Assembly: GCA_900539735.1 (NCBI GenBank)
Contig: UQDE01000007.1
Span: forward strand, 4,626 to 68,625
Direction: 5' to 3'
DNA from: an uncultured Collinsella sp.
GTDB lineage: Bacteria; Actinomycetota; Coriobacteriia; Coriobacteriales; Coriobacteriaceae
Length of the DNA: 64,000 bases
Both the position numbers and the translations under genes were made by a program. Of this stretch, positions 1-8,133 are shown one piece after another; position 1 is the stretch's first letter, and every line of letters begins with the position of its first letter. The notes beneath the pieces were generated by a model. That model saw nothing but the letters and a program-made list of their open reading frames with translations. It ran no database searches and was not told where the DNA came from.

Positions 1-118
1 GCTTAAAAGCTATTATGCGAAACCGCCCAGTCTATTGCAAGCGACGATGTCGGATTGAAACGGGAAACCTGCTGCTTGCCAGTCTTATGGTCAAAAAAGC
101 GCGGAGCGGCTATATAGA

Positions 119-149
119 AAAGGGCCGAGGCTCAAAGCCCCGACCCTTT
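119..149 (-). terminator. Intrinsic terminator downstream of rho
   Basis: Read on the minus strand, an AAAGGG...CCCTTT-bounded GC-rich hairpin is followed by a short T run. It lies just beyond the rho stop codon, so it most likely ends the rho transcript. The first 118 bases of the window hold nothing I recognise. Confidence 0.7.
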
Positions 150-186
150 ATTGCATTGATGACTATCGCTGCGTGTAGATGACAAC

Positions 187-2742
187 CTAGAACGTCTGCT
201 CGTAGTCGCTGTGTTTTTTGGCCGAACGCACCAGGAACTCCTGGTTGGTGTTGGTGCCCTTAAGACCCTTGATAAACGACGCAGCTGCGCGCTCGGTGTT
301 GTTCATGCCGGCAAGAATGCGACGCAGGCCAAAGACAAACGGACGCATCTGCTCGTCAACCAACAGGTCCTCGTTACGCGTACCGGAGGCAACGGGGTCG
401 ATAGCCGGGAAGATGCGGCGGTCGGCCAGGTCGCGGTCGAGCTTGAGCTCCATGTTGCCGGTGCCCTTGAACTCCTCAAAGATGACCTCGTCCATCTTGG
501 AGCCGGTGTCGATGAGGGCAGAGGCCAGGATGGTGAGCGAGCCACCGTTCTCGATATTGCGGGCTGCGCCCAGGAAGCGCTTGGGCGGATACAGTGCCGC
601 CGAATCGACGCCGCCTGAAAGGATGCGGCCTGAGGCGGGCGCCGCCAAGTTGTAGGCGCGGGCAAGACGCGTGATGGAGTCGAGCACCACCACGACATCG
701 CCGCCCAGCTCCACGATGCGCTTGGCGCGCTCGATGACGAGCTCTGCCACACGAGTGTGGTTGTCGGCGGGCATATCGAAGGTCGACGCCACAACCTCGC
801 CCTTGATGGAACGCTGCATATCGGTAACCTCTTCGGGGCGCTCGTCGACGAGCAGGCAGATGAGGTGCACCTCGGGGTTGTTAATCGAGATAGACTGGCA
901 GATCTTCTTGAGGATTGTGGTCTTGCCGGCCTTGGGCGGGGACACGATCAAGCCACGCTGACCCTTGCCGATCGGCGACACGATGTCGATGGCGCGACCG
1001 GTAATGGAGTCCTTGCCATGCTCCATGCGCAGCGGCTCGTTGGGATAGACCGGGGTGAGGTCACCGAACTTGGGGCGGTTGCGAATCTGCTCGGGGTCTA
1101 GACCGTTGACGGTCGTGATTTTGGCGAGGCCGGCGCGCTTGTCGCCGCCGCGCGAAGGACGAAGCGAGCCCTCGATGACGTCGCCCGTGCGCAGACGCGC
1201 GGAGCGGATGAGGTAGGCGGGCACGAAGGCGTCGTCGTTGGACTTCATGTAGCCATGGGCATGGATGATACCGGAGCTGTCCGGACGAATCTGCAGGATG
1301 CCCTTGATGTCGCGGAAGCCCTCGGCCTTCGCGGCGGTGACGTAGATCTCCTCGACGAGCTCGGCTTTCTTCTTGCCGGTCGTCTCAATCTCGAACTCCT
1401 TGGCCTTCTCGCGCAGCTCGGCGACCTTCATGGCCGCGAGCTCCTCGCGCGAAAGCGTGGGCTCGGTGGGAGCGGCATTACGCTCCTTGTTGCGCTGCTT
1501 GCGATCGCGCTGGCGGTTGCGGCGGTCGTTGTTGCGCTCGTCCTTGCGCTCGTTGCGCTCGTCGTTGCGCTTGTGCTGGCGACGGTTGGGGCGAGCGCCG
1601 TCTTCGGCCTCGGCGGGCGCGGCGCCATCGGTTGCGGCGGCATCGGCGTTAGCCGCAGTATCATCGCTGGCCTCGGCCTTGGAATCGCCCTGCAGCTCGG
1701 CCTCGGCCCGCTGCTCGGACGCCTTGGCCTTAGCGGACTTCTTACGACCGCGCTTGGGCTTCTCGGACGCAGACTGTTCGACGTCTTGGGGCTCGGCGGC
1801 ATCAGTCGATGCATCGGCGGTCGTCTCGGCGGAATCCTCGGACGCACCCTTCTTGGCAGTCTTGGCCTTGGACGTGCGCTTAGCAGCAGTACGATGGCTG
1901 CGACCAGGACGGACGTCGGCGGGCTCGACATCGGCGGGAGCGGCCTCGGAAGTCGTAGCATCCTGGACGGGTGCATCGGCAGCGGTTGCAGACTCGGCGG
2001 TCGCCGCAGCATCCCGAGCGGCTGCAGCTGCGGCTGCGGCCTTCTCTGCCTCGACGAAGGCCTTGGGCTTGCGACCGCGACGGTGCGGGCGCAAAGCCGG
2101 ATCGACAACGGGAACTTCGCTGGCCTCGACAGGCGCAGCGGACTCAGCAGGCGATGCGCCCTCCCCTGCCGCGGAACGAACCGAAGCCTCGGTGAGCTCG
2201 AGGGTTACCTGATCGGCAACCTGCTCGGCCTTAGCAGCCGTGCGACGGCGTGTGCGCGGTGCCGGCTTCTCGGTCGGCTGGTCGGCGGCAGGTGTCTCGG
2301 GCGCAGACGGAGCTGCAAGCTCGGTCAGAGCCGCGGCCTCGCGCTCGGCAGCACGACGGCGGGCGCGCACCACCTGAGCCTCGCTAATCTGCGCCAACGC
2401 ACGCGCCTGCGCGACCTCATCGGAAATCGGCTCCGAGGAGTCAGCTGCAACGGTGCGCTTGACGCGCGTCGTGCGCGTGGTACGGCGCTTGGGCTTGGTG
2501 ACCTCCTCGCCGTCAGCAGCAGACTTGGCCGTGCGGCGCGTACGCTTGGGCTTTGCCGGAGCAGCCTCCTCACCAGTTGCAGGCACGGCCTTCTCAGCCG
2601 CTGAAGGCGTAGGCGTCGAAGCAGCCTTGGGCGTCTCAGGAGCCGAGGCTTGCGCGGGCGCCGCGACCTGGTCCAACGCAACCGGTGCAGCGGGAGCGGC
2701 TTGCGTCGTCGTTATTTCGTTTTCTTGCTGTTGATCAGACAC
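187..2742 (-). CDS. rho: Transcription termination factor Rho with long N-terminal extension
   Basis: This is the hexameric RNA helicase that ends transcription at Rho-dependent sites. The C-terminal ~420 residues are canonical: a Rho_N helical segment starting near residue 429, a cold-shock-like RNA-binding domain, a Walker A motif SPPKAGKTT near residue 602, a Walker B segment VVVVLDSITRLARAYN, and a closing RecA fold. The first ~428 residues are low-complexity, rich in Ala, Glu, Lys, Arg and Pro, with runs such as KPKRTRRTAK and a NERKDERNNDRRNRQ tract, and are presumably disordered and RNA-binding. At 851 aa it is twice the size of E. coli Rho. Long extensions are known in actinobacterial Rho proteins. 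The gene is single and has its own terminator. Identity is certain; the role of the extension is inferred. Confidence 0.97.
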   Translation of the reverse strand: MSDQQQENEITTTQAAPAAPVALDQVAAPAQASAPETPKAASTPTPSAAEKAVPATGEEAAPAKPKRTRRTAKSAADGEEVTKPKRRTTRTTRVKRTVAADSSEPISDEVAQARALAQISEAQVVRARRRAAEREAAALTELAAPSAPETPAADQPTEKPAPRTRRRTAAKAEQVADQVTLELTEASVRSAAGEGASPAESAAPVEASEVPVVDPALRPHRRGRKPKAFVEAEKAAAAAAAARDAAATAESATAADAPVQDATTSEAAPADVEPADVRPGRSHRTAAKRTSKAKTAKKGASEDSAETTADASTDAAEPQDVEQSASEKPKRGRKKSAKAKASEQRAEAELQGDSKAEASDDTAANADAAATDGAAPAEAEDGARPNRRQHKRNDERNERKDERNNDRRNRQRDRKQRNKERNAAPTEPTLSREELAAMKVAELREKAKEFEIETTGKKKAELVEEIYVTAAKAEGFRDIKGILQIRPDSSGIIHAHGYMKSNDDAFVPAYLIRSARLRTGDVIEGSLRPSRGGDKRAGLAKITTVNGLDPEQIRNRPKFGDLTPVYPNEPLRMEHGKDSITGRAIDIVSPIGKGQRGLIVSPPKAGKTTILKKICQSISINNPEVHLICLLVDERPEEVTDMQRSIKGEVVASTFDMPADNHTRVAELVIERAKRIVELGGDVVVVLDSITRLARAYNLAAPASGRILSGGVDSAALYPPKRFLGAARNIENGGSLTILASALIDTGSKMDEVIFEEFKGTGNMELKLDRDLADRRIFPAIDPVASGTRNEDLLVDEQMRPFVFGLRRILAGMNNTERAAASFIKGLKGTNTNQEFLVRSAKKHSDYEQTF

Positions 2743-2916
2743 AGTGTTTGCTCAACTTTCTTTTCAAGCCCTGTGATCACATGCTCCCTGCATAAACCTT
2801 CAGGGCGGCTAAACAGTCTAGCTCCGTCAAATACCGACGGACATCATTGATCTGTATCGAGATGATTGCGTCATATACGCAGCGTTAGTGTAACACAACC
2901 GCCGCCACCTGCAACT

Positions 2917-2964
2917 TAGTCATTGGGAACGCTCTTAAACGACTAGTCAAAAGGGGCACTCTTT
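2917..2964. repeat. Repeat family R3 tract (TAGTCATTGGGAAC...)
   Basis: The tract contains TAGTCATTGGGAACGCTCTT and then AAACGACTAGTC followed by a GGGGCACTCTT piece. The same building blocks recur near 22.4 kb and 63.9 kb. Function is unknown. Confidence 0.5.
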
Positions 2965-2997
2965 GGTTTAACACCCACAAATCTGACTGCCTCCGCC

Positions 2998-3151
2998 AAA
3001 ACTATGGCGGTTTACTACGATGAATCGCTCAACCGCGACCACTCCGAAACTTGTTGAACTAAAACCGTGCAGGTAGATGCCCTGCACTTTTTTGCGAAAA
3101 GCTGGCGTGGTTGGAATTTCTCATATTCATCGTAGTAAACCGGCATAGTTT
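2998..3151. repeat. 154-bp element with 27-bp terminal inverted repeats
   Basis: The left arm at 2998-3024 and right arm at 3125-3151 are inverted copies that match at 26 of 27 positions (core GGTTTACTACGATGAAT). Between them, at 3067-3087, lies a GTGCAGG...CCTGCAC hairpin followed by six T residues, which looks like a plus-strand terminator. The element could be a miniature inverted-repeat element or a small structured RNA gene. No transposase is present. Confidence 0.6.
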
Positions 3152-3198
3152 CGTATTTCCAGCAGTTCCAAATTCGTCAATACGTCGGCGTTTGCAAA

Positions 3199-3228
3199 AA
3201 GCCCGACCTCCGCATGGAGATCGGGCTT
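3199..3228 (-). terminator. Intrinsic terminator of argS
   Basis: On the minus strand AAGCCCGA...TCGGGCTT forms a strong stem followed by T residues, directly beyond the argS stop codon. Confidence 0.8.
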
Positions 3229-3274
3229 ATAGGGCTCAGCAAAGCCGAACCTACACGGTTAAATGACTCGCAGA

Positions 3275-5128
3275 TTACATCTGCTCGGGCGCGGAAACGC
3301 CAACAAGGGTGAGCACCAGGGCGAGCGTCACGCGGACGGCGTCGCAAGCGGCCAGACGGGCACGCGAAAGCTCGGGGTCGACGGGACGGCCCTCGCTCGG
3401 CAGAACCTGGCAGGCAGCGTAGAAGCTGTGGAAGTCGCCGGCAAGTTCCTCAGCAAAGTGCGTCAGACGGAACGGGGCGCGGTCGCGAGCGCAGCTGGCG
3501 ATGAGGTCAGTGAGCTCGTTGAGCTTACGCGAAAGGGCGAGCTCGGTCGGGTCGGTCAGCAGCGAGTAATCGACGTTCTCACCGATGGCCTTGGCGGCGA
3601 CGGCCTTCATGCCCATCTCGTCAGCCTGCTCGGGCGTAACGTCAGCGGCACGGCGCAGGATGGAGCACACACGGGCGTGAGCGTACTGCACGTAGTACAC
3701 CGGGTTGGAGTTGTCGCGTTTCTTAACGGCCTCAATATCGAAGTCGACCATCTGGTTGGAGCTCTTGGAGATGAGCGTGTAGCGAGCGGCATCGGAGCCG
3801 ACCTCGTCGACGAGCTCCTGCAGGGTCACCATGGTGCCCTTGCGCTTGGACATACGGACGGGCTTGCCGTTGCGCAGCAGGTTGACGAGCTGGCCCAGCA
3901 GAACCTCGAACTTGCCGGGGTAACCCAAGGCGTCGCAGACGCAGCGGACGCGCTCGATGTAGCCGTGATGGTCGGCGCCCCAGATGTCGATGACGTGGTC
4001 GACGCGCTGGAACTTATCCCAGTGATAGGCAACGTCGGAGGCGAAGTAGGTGTACTCGCCGTCGGACTTGATCAGAACGCGGTCCTTGTCATCGCCCAGG
4101 TCGGTGGAGCGGAACCACAGGGCGCCGTCCTTGGTGTAGAGATAGCCCATCTTGTCGAGCTTCTCAAAAGCGCGGTCGACGGCGGAGGTGCCGGCGGTCT
4201 CGCCCTCGGTGTCCTTCACATACAGCGAGCGCTCGGAGAACCAACGATCGAAGTCGCAGTTAACGGCATGGCAAAGGTCGCGCATGTTGTCGACCATCTT
4301 TACATAGCCGCGCTCGCGGAAGCTCTCCATGCGCTCCTGCGGATCGGCGTTGACCCACTTATCGCCGTCGGTGCGCCAGAACTCGGCGGCCTCGTCGATG
4401 ATGTAGTCGCCGCCGTAGGAGTCCTTGCCCAGGGTCTCGGCAAAGTTGTCCTGATACGGATGGGTCTCGGGATGCTCGTCGTTCTCGTCGGCAACGAAGG
4501 CGTCGCGGTCTGCGATCAGCAGCTTGTGAGCCTCGTCGATATCCACGCCCTGCTTGGCGATGATGTCGGCAAGCTGCATATAGCGCGTGCTGATGGAGTT
4601 GCCGAAGGTGTTCATCTGAGAGCCGTGGTCGTTGATGTAGAACTCACGCTGGATGTCGTAACCGGCATGGTCCATAACGCGGCAGAGCGAATCGCCCAGA
4701 GCGGCCCAGCGGCCATGGCCGATGTGCATGGGGCCGACGGGGTTGGCGGAGACGAACTCGACCTGGGTCTTCAGGCCGCCACCGACGTTGGACTTAGCGA
4801 AGTCCATACCCTTCTCGCGAGCCTCGCCAAAGATGGCATTCTTGACGGCAACGGAGAGGTAGAAGTTGATGAAGCCGGGGCCTGCGATCTCGACCTTCTC
4901 GATCGCGGGGTCCTCGGGCATATGGGCAACGATGGCCTCGGCGATCTTGCGCGGGGCGCAATGGGCCAGCTTGGCGGACTTCAGGGCCATGGTAGAGGTC
5001 CACTCGCCATGAGAAGTGTCAGCCGGTCGCTCGATAGCGCAATCGTCAAGTTCAAATGCAGAAAGGTCGCCGGCCTCCTGGGCCGCAGCAAGCGCAGCGC
5101 GTACCAGCTCTTCAATCTTCTCGGGCAT
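3275..5128 (-). CDS. argS: Arginyl-tRNA synthetase
   Basis: This enzyme charges tRNA-Arg with arginine in the cytoplasm. The class I signature is seen as GPMHIGHG near residue 134 and the KMSKS-like loop as MSKRKGT near residue 427. The N-terminal Arg-tRNA domain and the C-terminal DALR anticodon-binding domain (ending in RVTLALVLTLVGVSAPEQM) are both recognisable. The reading frame is open 43 codons further upstream, but the ATG at 5128 is preceded by a strong AAGGAGG-type ribosome binding site, giving 617 residues, close to the usual length. The gene is monocistronic with its own terminator, and its leader contains TGCATA half-sites that could bind an arginine repressor. Confidence 0.96.
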   Translation of the reverse strand: MPEKIEELVRAALAAAQEAGDLSAFELDDCAIERPADTSHGEWTSTMALKSAKLAHCAPRKIAEAIVAHMPEDPAIEKVEIAGPGFINFYLSVAVKNAIFGEAREKGMDFAKSNVGGGLKTQVEFVSANPVGPMHIGHGRWAALGDSLCRVMDHAGYDIQREFYINDHGSQMNTFGNSISTRYMQLADIIAKQGVDIDEAHKLLIADRDAFVADENDEHPETHPYQDNFAETLGKDSYGGDYIIDEAAEFWRTDGDKWVNADPQERMESFRERGYVKMVDNMRDLCHAVNCDFDRWFSERSLYVKDTEGETAGTSAVDRAFEKLDKMGYLYTKDGALWFRSTDLGDDKDRVLIKSDGEYTYFASDVAYHWDKFQRVDHVIDIWGADHHGYIERVRCVCDALGYPGKFEVLLGQLVNLLRNGKPVRMSKRKGTMVTLQELVDEVGSDAARYTLISKSSNQMVDFDIEAVKKRDNSNPVYYVQYAHARVCSILRRAADVTPEQADEMGMKAVAAKAIGENVDYSLLTDPTELALSRKLNELTDLIASCARDRAPFRLTHFAEELAGDFHSFYAACQVLPSEGRPVDPELSRARLAACDAVRVTLALVLTLVGVSAPEQM

Positions 5129-5470
5129 AGATCCTCCTTGTGTTAAAGCCCCCGAGCTCTTGGTCACTCGTAGGGCAAAAGCCAGAGTTTGTAGCACTCT
5201 ATCACAAGCGACGGGCACTGTCGCAGGGTAAAGCCAATCGATATTGCATATGCACAAAATTGACTACAGCTTGCATGGAGTCACTCAAAGATGCCAGTCT
5301 GCCTGCAGATTATGCAGGCGTTGAAAATGCATAAAGGTGTGAATGAGCTGCGCCTGTTATCGAATACTCTTACCTATCGGAGTTGTGTGCTTTTCCTGCA
5401 TAAAGTAAGGGTTTGCGCACGTCAGCGTGTTATTCTAGACATACGTAAATTCGTATAAGTTGGAGGCAGC
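5129..5470. promoter_or_regulatory. Divergent argS/carD control region with TGCATA half-sites
   Basis: This 342-base gap separates the divergent argS and carD genes. Several TGCATA or TATGCA half-sites occur: TTGCATATGCA near 5245-5254, TATGCA at 5311, AATGCATAA near 5327 and CTGCATAA near 5396. ArgR boxes in other actinobacteria are built from similar half-sites, so arginine control of argS is an inference. No small gene is evident. Confidence 0.35.
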
Positions 5471-5956
5471 ATGTTCTCAATCGGTCAACACGTCATTCAT
5501 CCGGGTCAGGGAGTCTGCACCGTCGTCGGTTTTAGGGACGACACACCGCAGCCCATGCTACTGCTCGAGACCAAGCAGGGACATGCGCAGACGATCCTCA
5601 TGTACCCCGTGGCGCAGGCCGACCGTTTGCACGCCGCCATCTCGCAGCAAGATGCCGAGCACCTGCTGAGCCACTATGACGAGCTGGAGTGCGACACCTT
5701 TACCGAGCGCAACAGCTCGCTTGAGGAGACACACTTTAAGCAGCAGCTCAAGCTGGGCGCGCCCGAGACGGTCCGCGTGGCAAAGACCATGATGCACCGC
5801 ATTCGCCAGGCCGAGGAAGCTGATAAAAAACCCAGCTCCTACTACATGCGCGTACTCAAGGAAGCCAAGCGCCGCTCCATCGAGGAGTTCGCCGTGGCCC
5901 TTGGCGTCACCGAGGAGGCCGCCGAAGCCCGCCTAGCCCAAGCCGCCCTCAACTAA
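5471..5956 (+). CDS. carD: CarD-family RNA polymerase-binding transcription regulator
   Basis: The 161-residue protein opens with the CarD/TRCF RNA-polymerase-interacting fold (FSIGQHVIHPGQGVCTVVGF), followed by an all-helical C-terminal half. The layout matches CarD/CdnL factors, which bind the beta subunit and stabilise open complexes at rRNA and other promoters. A TTGGAGG ribosome binding site precedes the ATG. The gene stands alone, divergent from argS, and is followed by a hairpin repeat that probably terminates it. The family is clear. Whether it is the main CarD or a paralogue is not decidable here. Confidence 0.88.
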   Translation: MFSIGQHVIHPGQGVCTVVGFRDDTPQPMLLLETKQGHAQTILMYPVAQADRLHAAISQQDAEHLLSHYDELECDTFTERNSSLEETHFKQQLKLGAPETVRVAKTMMHRIRQAEEADKKPSSYYMRVLKEAKRRSIEEFAVALGVTEEAAEARLAQAALN

Positions 5957-5968
5957 CCCATCCGCGCC

Positions 5969-6010
5969 AAAAACCACCACAAAGGGGACAGGCACCTTTG
6001 TGGTGGTTTT
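5969..6010. repeat. R1 hairpin repeat, copy 1
   Basis: AAACCACCACAAAGG, a GGACAGGCA loop and CCTTTGTGGTGGTTTT form a near-perfect hairpin with T and A tails on both sides. It sits between two genes and could act as a bidirectional terminator. Confidence 0.85.
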
Positions 6011-6064
6011 CTTGTTCTAGTAGTATTCATTCTTATCGATACCCACGAGCACAAGGAGTCTCTT

Positions 6065-6664
6065 ATGGCAGAGCCGCTTACCGCCGGAATCACCCGCGAC
6101 CGTGCGTTCGAACTGCTCAACGAGCACAACAAAGATCCGTTCCACATCACCCACGGCGAGACGGTCGAGGGCACCATGCGCTACTTTGCGCGCGAGTTCG
6201 ACCCAGAGAACGAGGAGTTTTGGGGCATCGTCGGTCTGCTGCACGACCTGGATTGGGAGGAGCATGAGGACGACCCCATGAACCACACCATCTATGCTGC
6301 CAAGATTCTTAAGGATGAAGGTGCGTCTCCCGAGCTCATTCGCGCCATCCAGACGCACACGTCGGACTTCAATACCTCGCTGCCCAAGCCCGAGCTGCAG
6401 ATGGAAAAGATCCTGTTTGCCTGCGATGAGCTCACCGGCCTGATCGGCGCTGCAGTCATCATGCGCCCGAGCAAGAGCGTTATGGACTTTACGACCAAGT
6501 CGCTCAAGAAGAAGTTCAAGGACAAGCGCTTTGCCGCCGGCTGCTCGCGCGACGTGATTTCGCAGGGCGCCGAGATGCTGGGCTGGGAGCTTCCTGAGCT
6601 CTTCGACCGCACCATCGCAGCCATGCAGTCCTTCGCCCCCGACCACGATACCTTCCAGGCCTAA
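6065..6664 (+). CDS. HD-domain hydrolase
   Basis: The 199-residue protein shows HD-superfamily metal ligands in order: FHITHGETV near residue 30, LLHDLDWEEH near residue 60, NHTIYAAKIL, and IQTHTSDF near residue 98. This superfamily contains phosphohydrolases acting on nucleotides and cyclic nucleotides. The exact substrate cannot be read from the sequence. Small stand-alone HDIG-type proteins of this shape are common in Firmicutes and Actinobacteria and remain uncharacterised. The start has an AAGGAG site about 10 bases upstream. R1 hairpins lie on both sides, so it is probably transcribed alone. Confidence 0.8.
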   Translation: MAEPLTAGITRDRAFELLNEHNKDPFHITHGETVEGTMRYFAREFDPENEEFWGIVGLLHDLDWEEHEDDPMNHTIYAAKILKDEGASPELIRAIQTHTSDFNTSLPKPELQMEKILFACDELTGLIGAAVIMRPSKSVMDFTTKSLKKKFKDKRFAAGCSRDVISQGAEMLGWELPELFDRTIAAMQSFAPDHDTFQA

Positions 6665-6680
6665 CCGCCCGCGCCACTTA

Positions 6681-6720
6681 AAACCACCACAAAGGGGAAA
6701 GGCACCTTTGTGGTGGTTTT
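6681..6720. repeat. R1 hairpin repeat, copy 2
   Basis: This copy is AAACCACCACAAAGG, a GGAAAGGCA loop and CCTTTGTGGTGGTTTT. It lies between the convergent HD gene and proA, which fits a bidirectional terminator. Confidence 0.85.
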
Positions 6721-6734
6721 TGTTTGCGCGGACG

Positions 6735-8021
6735 CTAGGGGCGGACCTGGCCGGTGCCTCGAAGCTTGTATTTGTAGGTGGTGAGGGCCTCGGCGGCAAA
6801 GGGGCCGCGGGCGTGGAGCTTTTGGGTCGAGATGCCGATCTCGGCGCCCAGGCCAAACTCGCCGCCGTCGGTAAAGCGCGTGCTGGCGTTGGCATATACG
6901 GCCGAGGCATCGACCGCATCCAAGAAGCGCTCGCAGGCGTCCACGTCCTCGGAAATGATGGCCTCGGAATGCATGGTACCGTAGCGGTTGATGTGTGCGA
7001 TGGCCTCGTCCTCGCTCGCCACGACCTTCACGCTCATCTCGAGCGCCAGATACTCGCGACCCCAGTCCTCCTCAGTCGCGGCGACGTAGTCATCGCCCTC
7101 CACAAAGCCGGCGTCAGCGCACGCGGAGCACGTAGCCTCGTCGCCGTGAATGAGCACGCCGTGGTCATGCAGCACGGCCACGACCGCGGGCAAGAACGTA
7201 TCGGCCACAGCACGGTCGACCAGCAGCGACTCAACGGCATTGCACACGCCTACGCGCTGGGTCTTGGCATTGACGATAATATTGAGCGCCTTATCAAAGT
7301 CGGCGGATTCATGCACGTAGATGTGGCAGTTACCCGTGCCCGTCTCGATCACCGGCACAAGCGACTCGCGCACACAGCGCTGGATCAGGCCTGCGCCGCC
7401 ACGCGGAATGAGCACGTCGACAATGCCGCGGAGCTTCATGAGCTCGCCAGTGGCCTCGCGGTCGGTGGACTCAATCACCGACACGGCCTCGCGCGGGAAG
7501 CCCTTGGTCTCGAGCGCATCGGCCAGCAGCTCAGAAATCATGGCGCACGAGTGATAGGCTAGCGAACCGCCGCGCAGAATGCAGGCGTTGCCGGTGCGGA
7601 TGCAGATGCCGGCGGCGTCGGCCGTCACGTTGGGGCGCGCCTCGTAGACCATGGCAACCAGGCCCAGCGGCACACTCACGCGCGTAAGGTCCACGCCACT
7701 CGCAAGCACACGGTGATCGAGCACGCGGCCCACGGGATCGGGCAGCTCGGCGAGCTTCTCCAGGCCGGCGGCCATGCTCTCAACGCGCTCGGGCGTCAGC
7801 AGCAAGCGGTCGAGCAATCCGACCGAGGTGCCCGCATCACGCGCAGCGGACATATCGAGCTCGTTGGCGGCGACGATGGAGTCGACACCGTTGCGCAGTG
7901 CTGCGGCCATGGCGCGCACGGCCTCCTGGCGTTGCTCGTCGCTCGCCGTGGCAAGCGAGGCCGACGCTGCCTTGGCGGCAACGGCAAGATCGTGGACATA
8001 CGTGGCTATATCGACCGACAT
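6735..8021 (-). CDS. proA: Glutamate-5-semialdehyde dehydrogenase (gamma-glutamyl phosphate reductase)
   Basis: ProA reduces gamma-glutamyl phosphate to glutamate semialdehyde with NADPH, the second step of proline synthesis. The 428-residue length and aldehyde dehydrogenase fold are typical. The catalytic cysteine is Cys260 in GVCNAVESLL, and other family segments such as VYEARPNVTADAAG and GFVEGDDYVAATEEDWGREY are visible. An AGGAGAAAGGG ribosome binding site precedes the ATG at 8021. Unlike the usual proBA operon, proB lies about 1.7 kb upstream on the same strand, beyond an oppositely oriented peptidase gene. Confidence 0.96.
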   Translation of the reverse strand: MSVDIATYVHDLAVAAKAASASLATASDEQRQEAVRAMAAALRNGVDSIVAANELDMSAARDAGTSVGLLDRLLLTPERVESMAAGLEKLAELPDPVGRVLDHRVLASGVDLTRVSVPLGLVAMVYEARPNVTADAAGICIRTGNACILRGGSLAYHSCAMISELLADALETKGFPREAVSVIESTDREATGELMKLRGIVDVLIPRGGAGLIQRCVRESLVPVIETGTGNCHIYVHESADFDKALNIIVNAKTQRVGVCNAVESLLVDRAVADTFLPAVVAVLHDHGVLIHGDEATCSACADAGFVEGDDYVAATEEDWGREYLALEMSVKVVASEDEAIAHINRYGTMHSEAIISEDVDACERFLDAVDASAVYANASTRFTDGGEFGLGAEIGISTQKLHARGPFAAEALTTYKYKLRGTGQVRP

Positions 8022-8133
8022 GGGCGGCCCTTTCTCCTAGAAGTTTGCAACCATGGTAGCCGATTTGCGCATGACCTCACCTGCGGCGGTAGAATTGGTC
8101 AACCCGAAACACCGCAACGAACGGAAGCATCAC

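Larger units (their letters stand above)
2743..3274. other. Intergenic region between argS and rho, no gene seen
   Basis: This 532-base stretch holds the rho 5' leader, a short GTCATTGGGAAC-type repeat tract, a 154-bp element with terminal inverted repeats and the argS terminator. I find no credible coding region. Confidence 0.6.

Noticed and set aside
1255..2604. 449-codon open frame opposite rho
   Set aside because: It mirrors the low-complexity rho extension; the translation is Leu/Gly/Arg-rich with no domain or ribosome binding site.
3263..5146. 627-codon open frame opposite argS
   Set aside because: It is the antisense of a certain gene, and high GC at third codon positions keeps such frames open.
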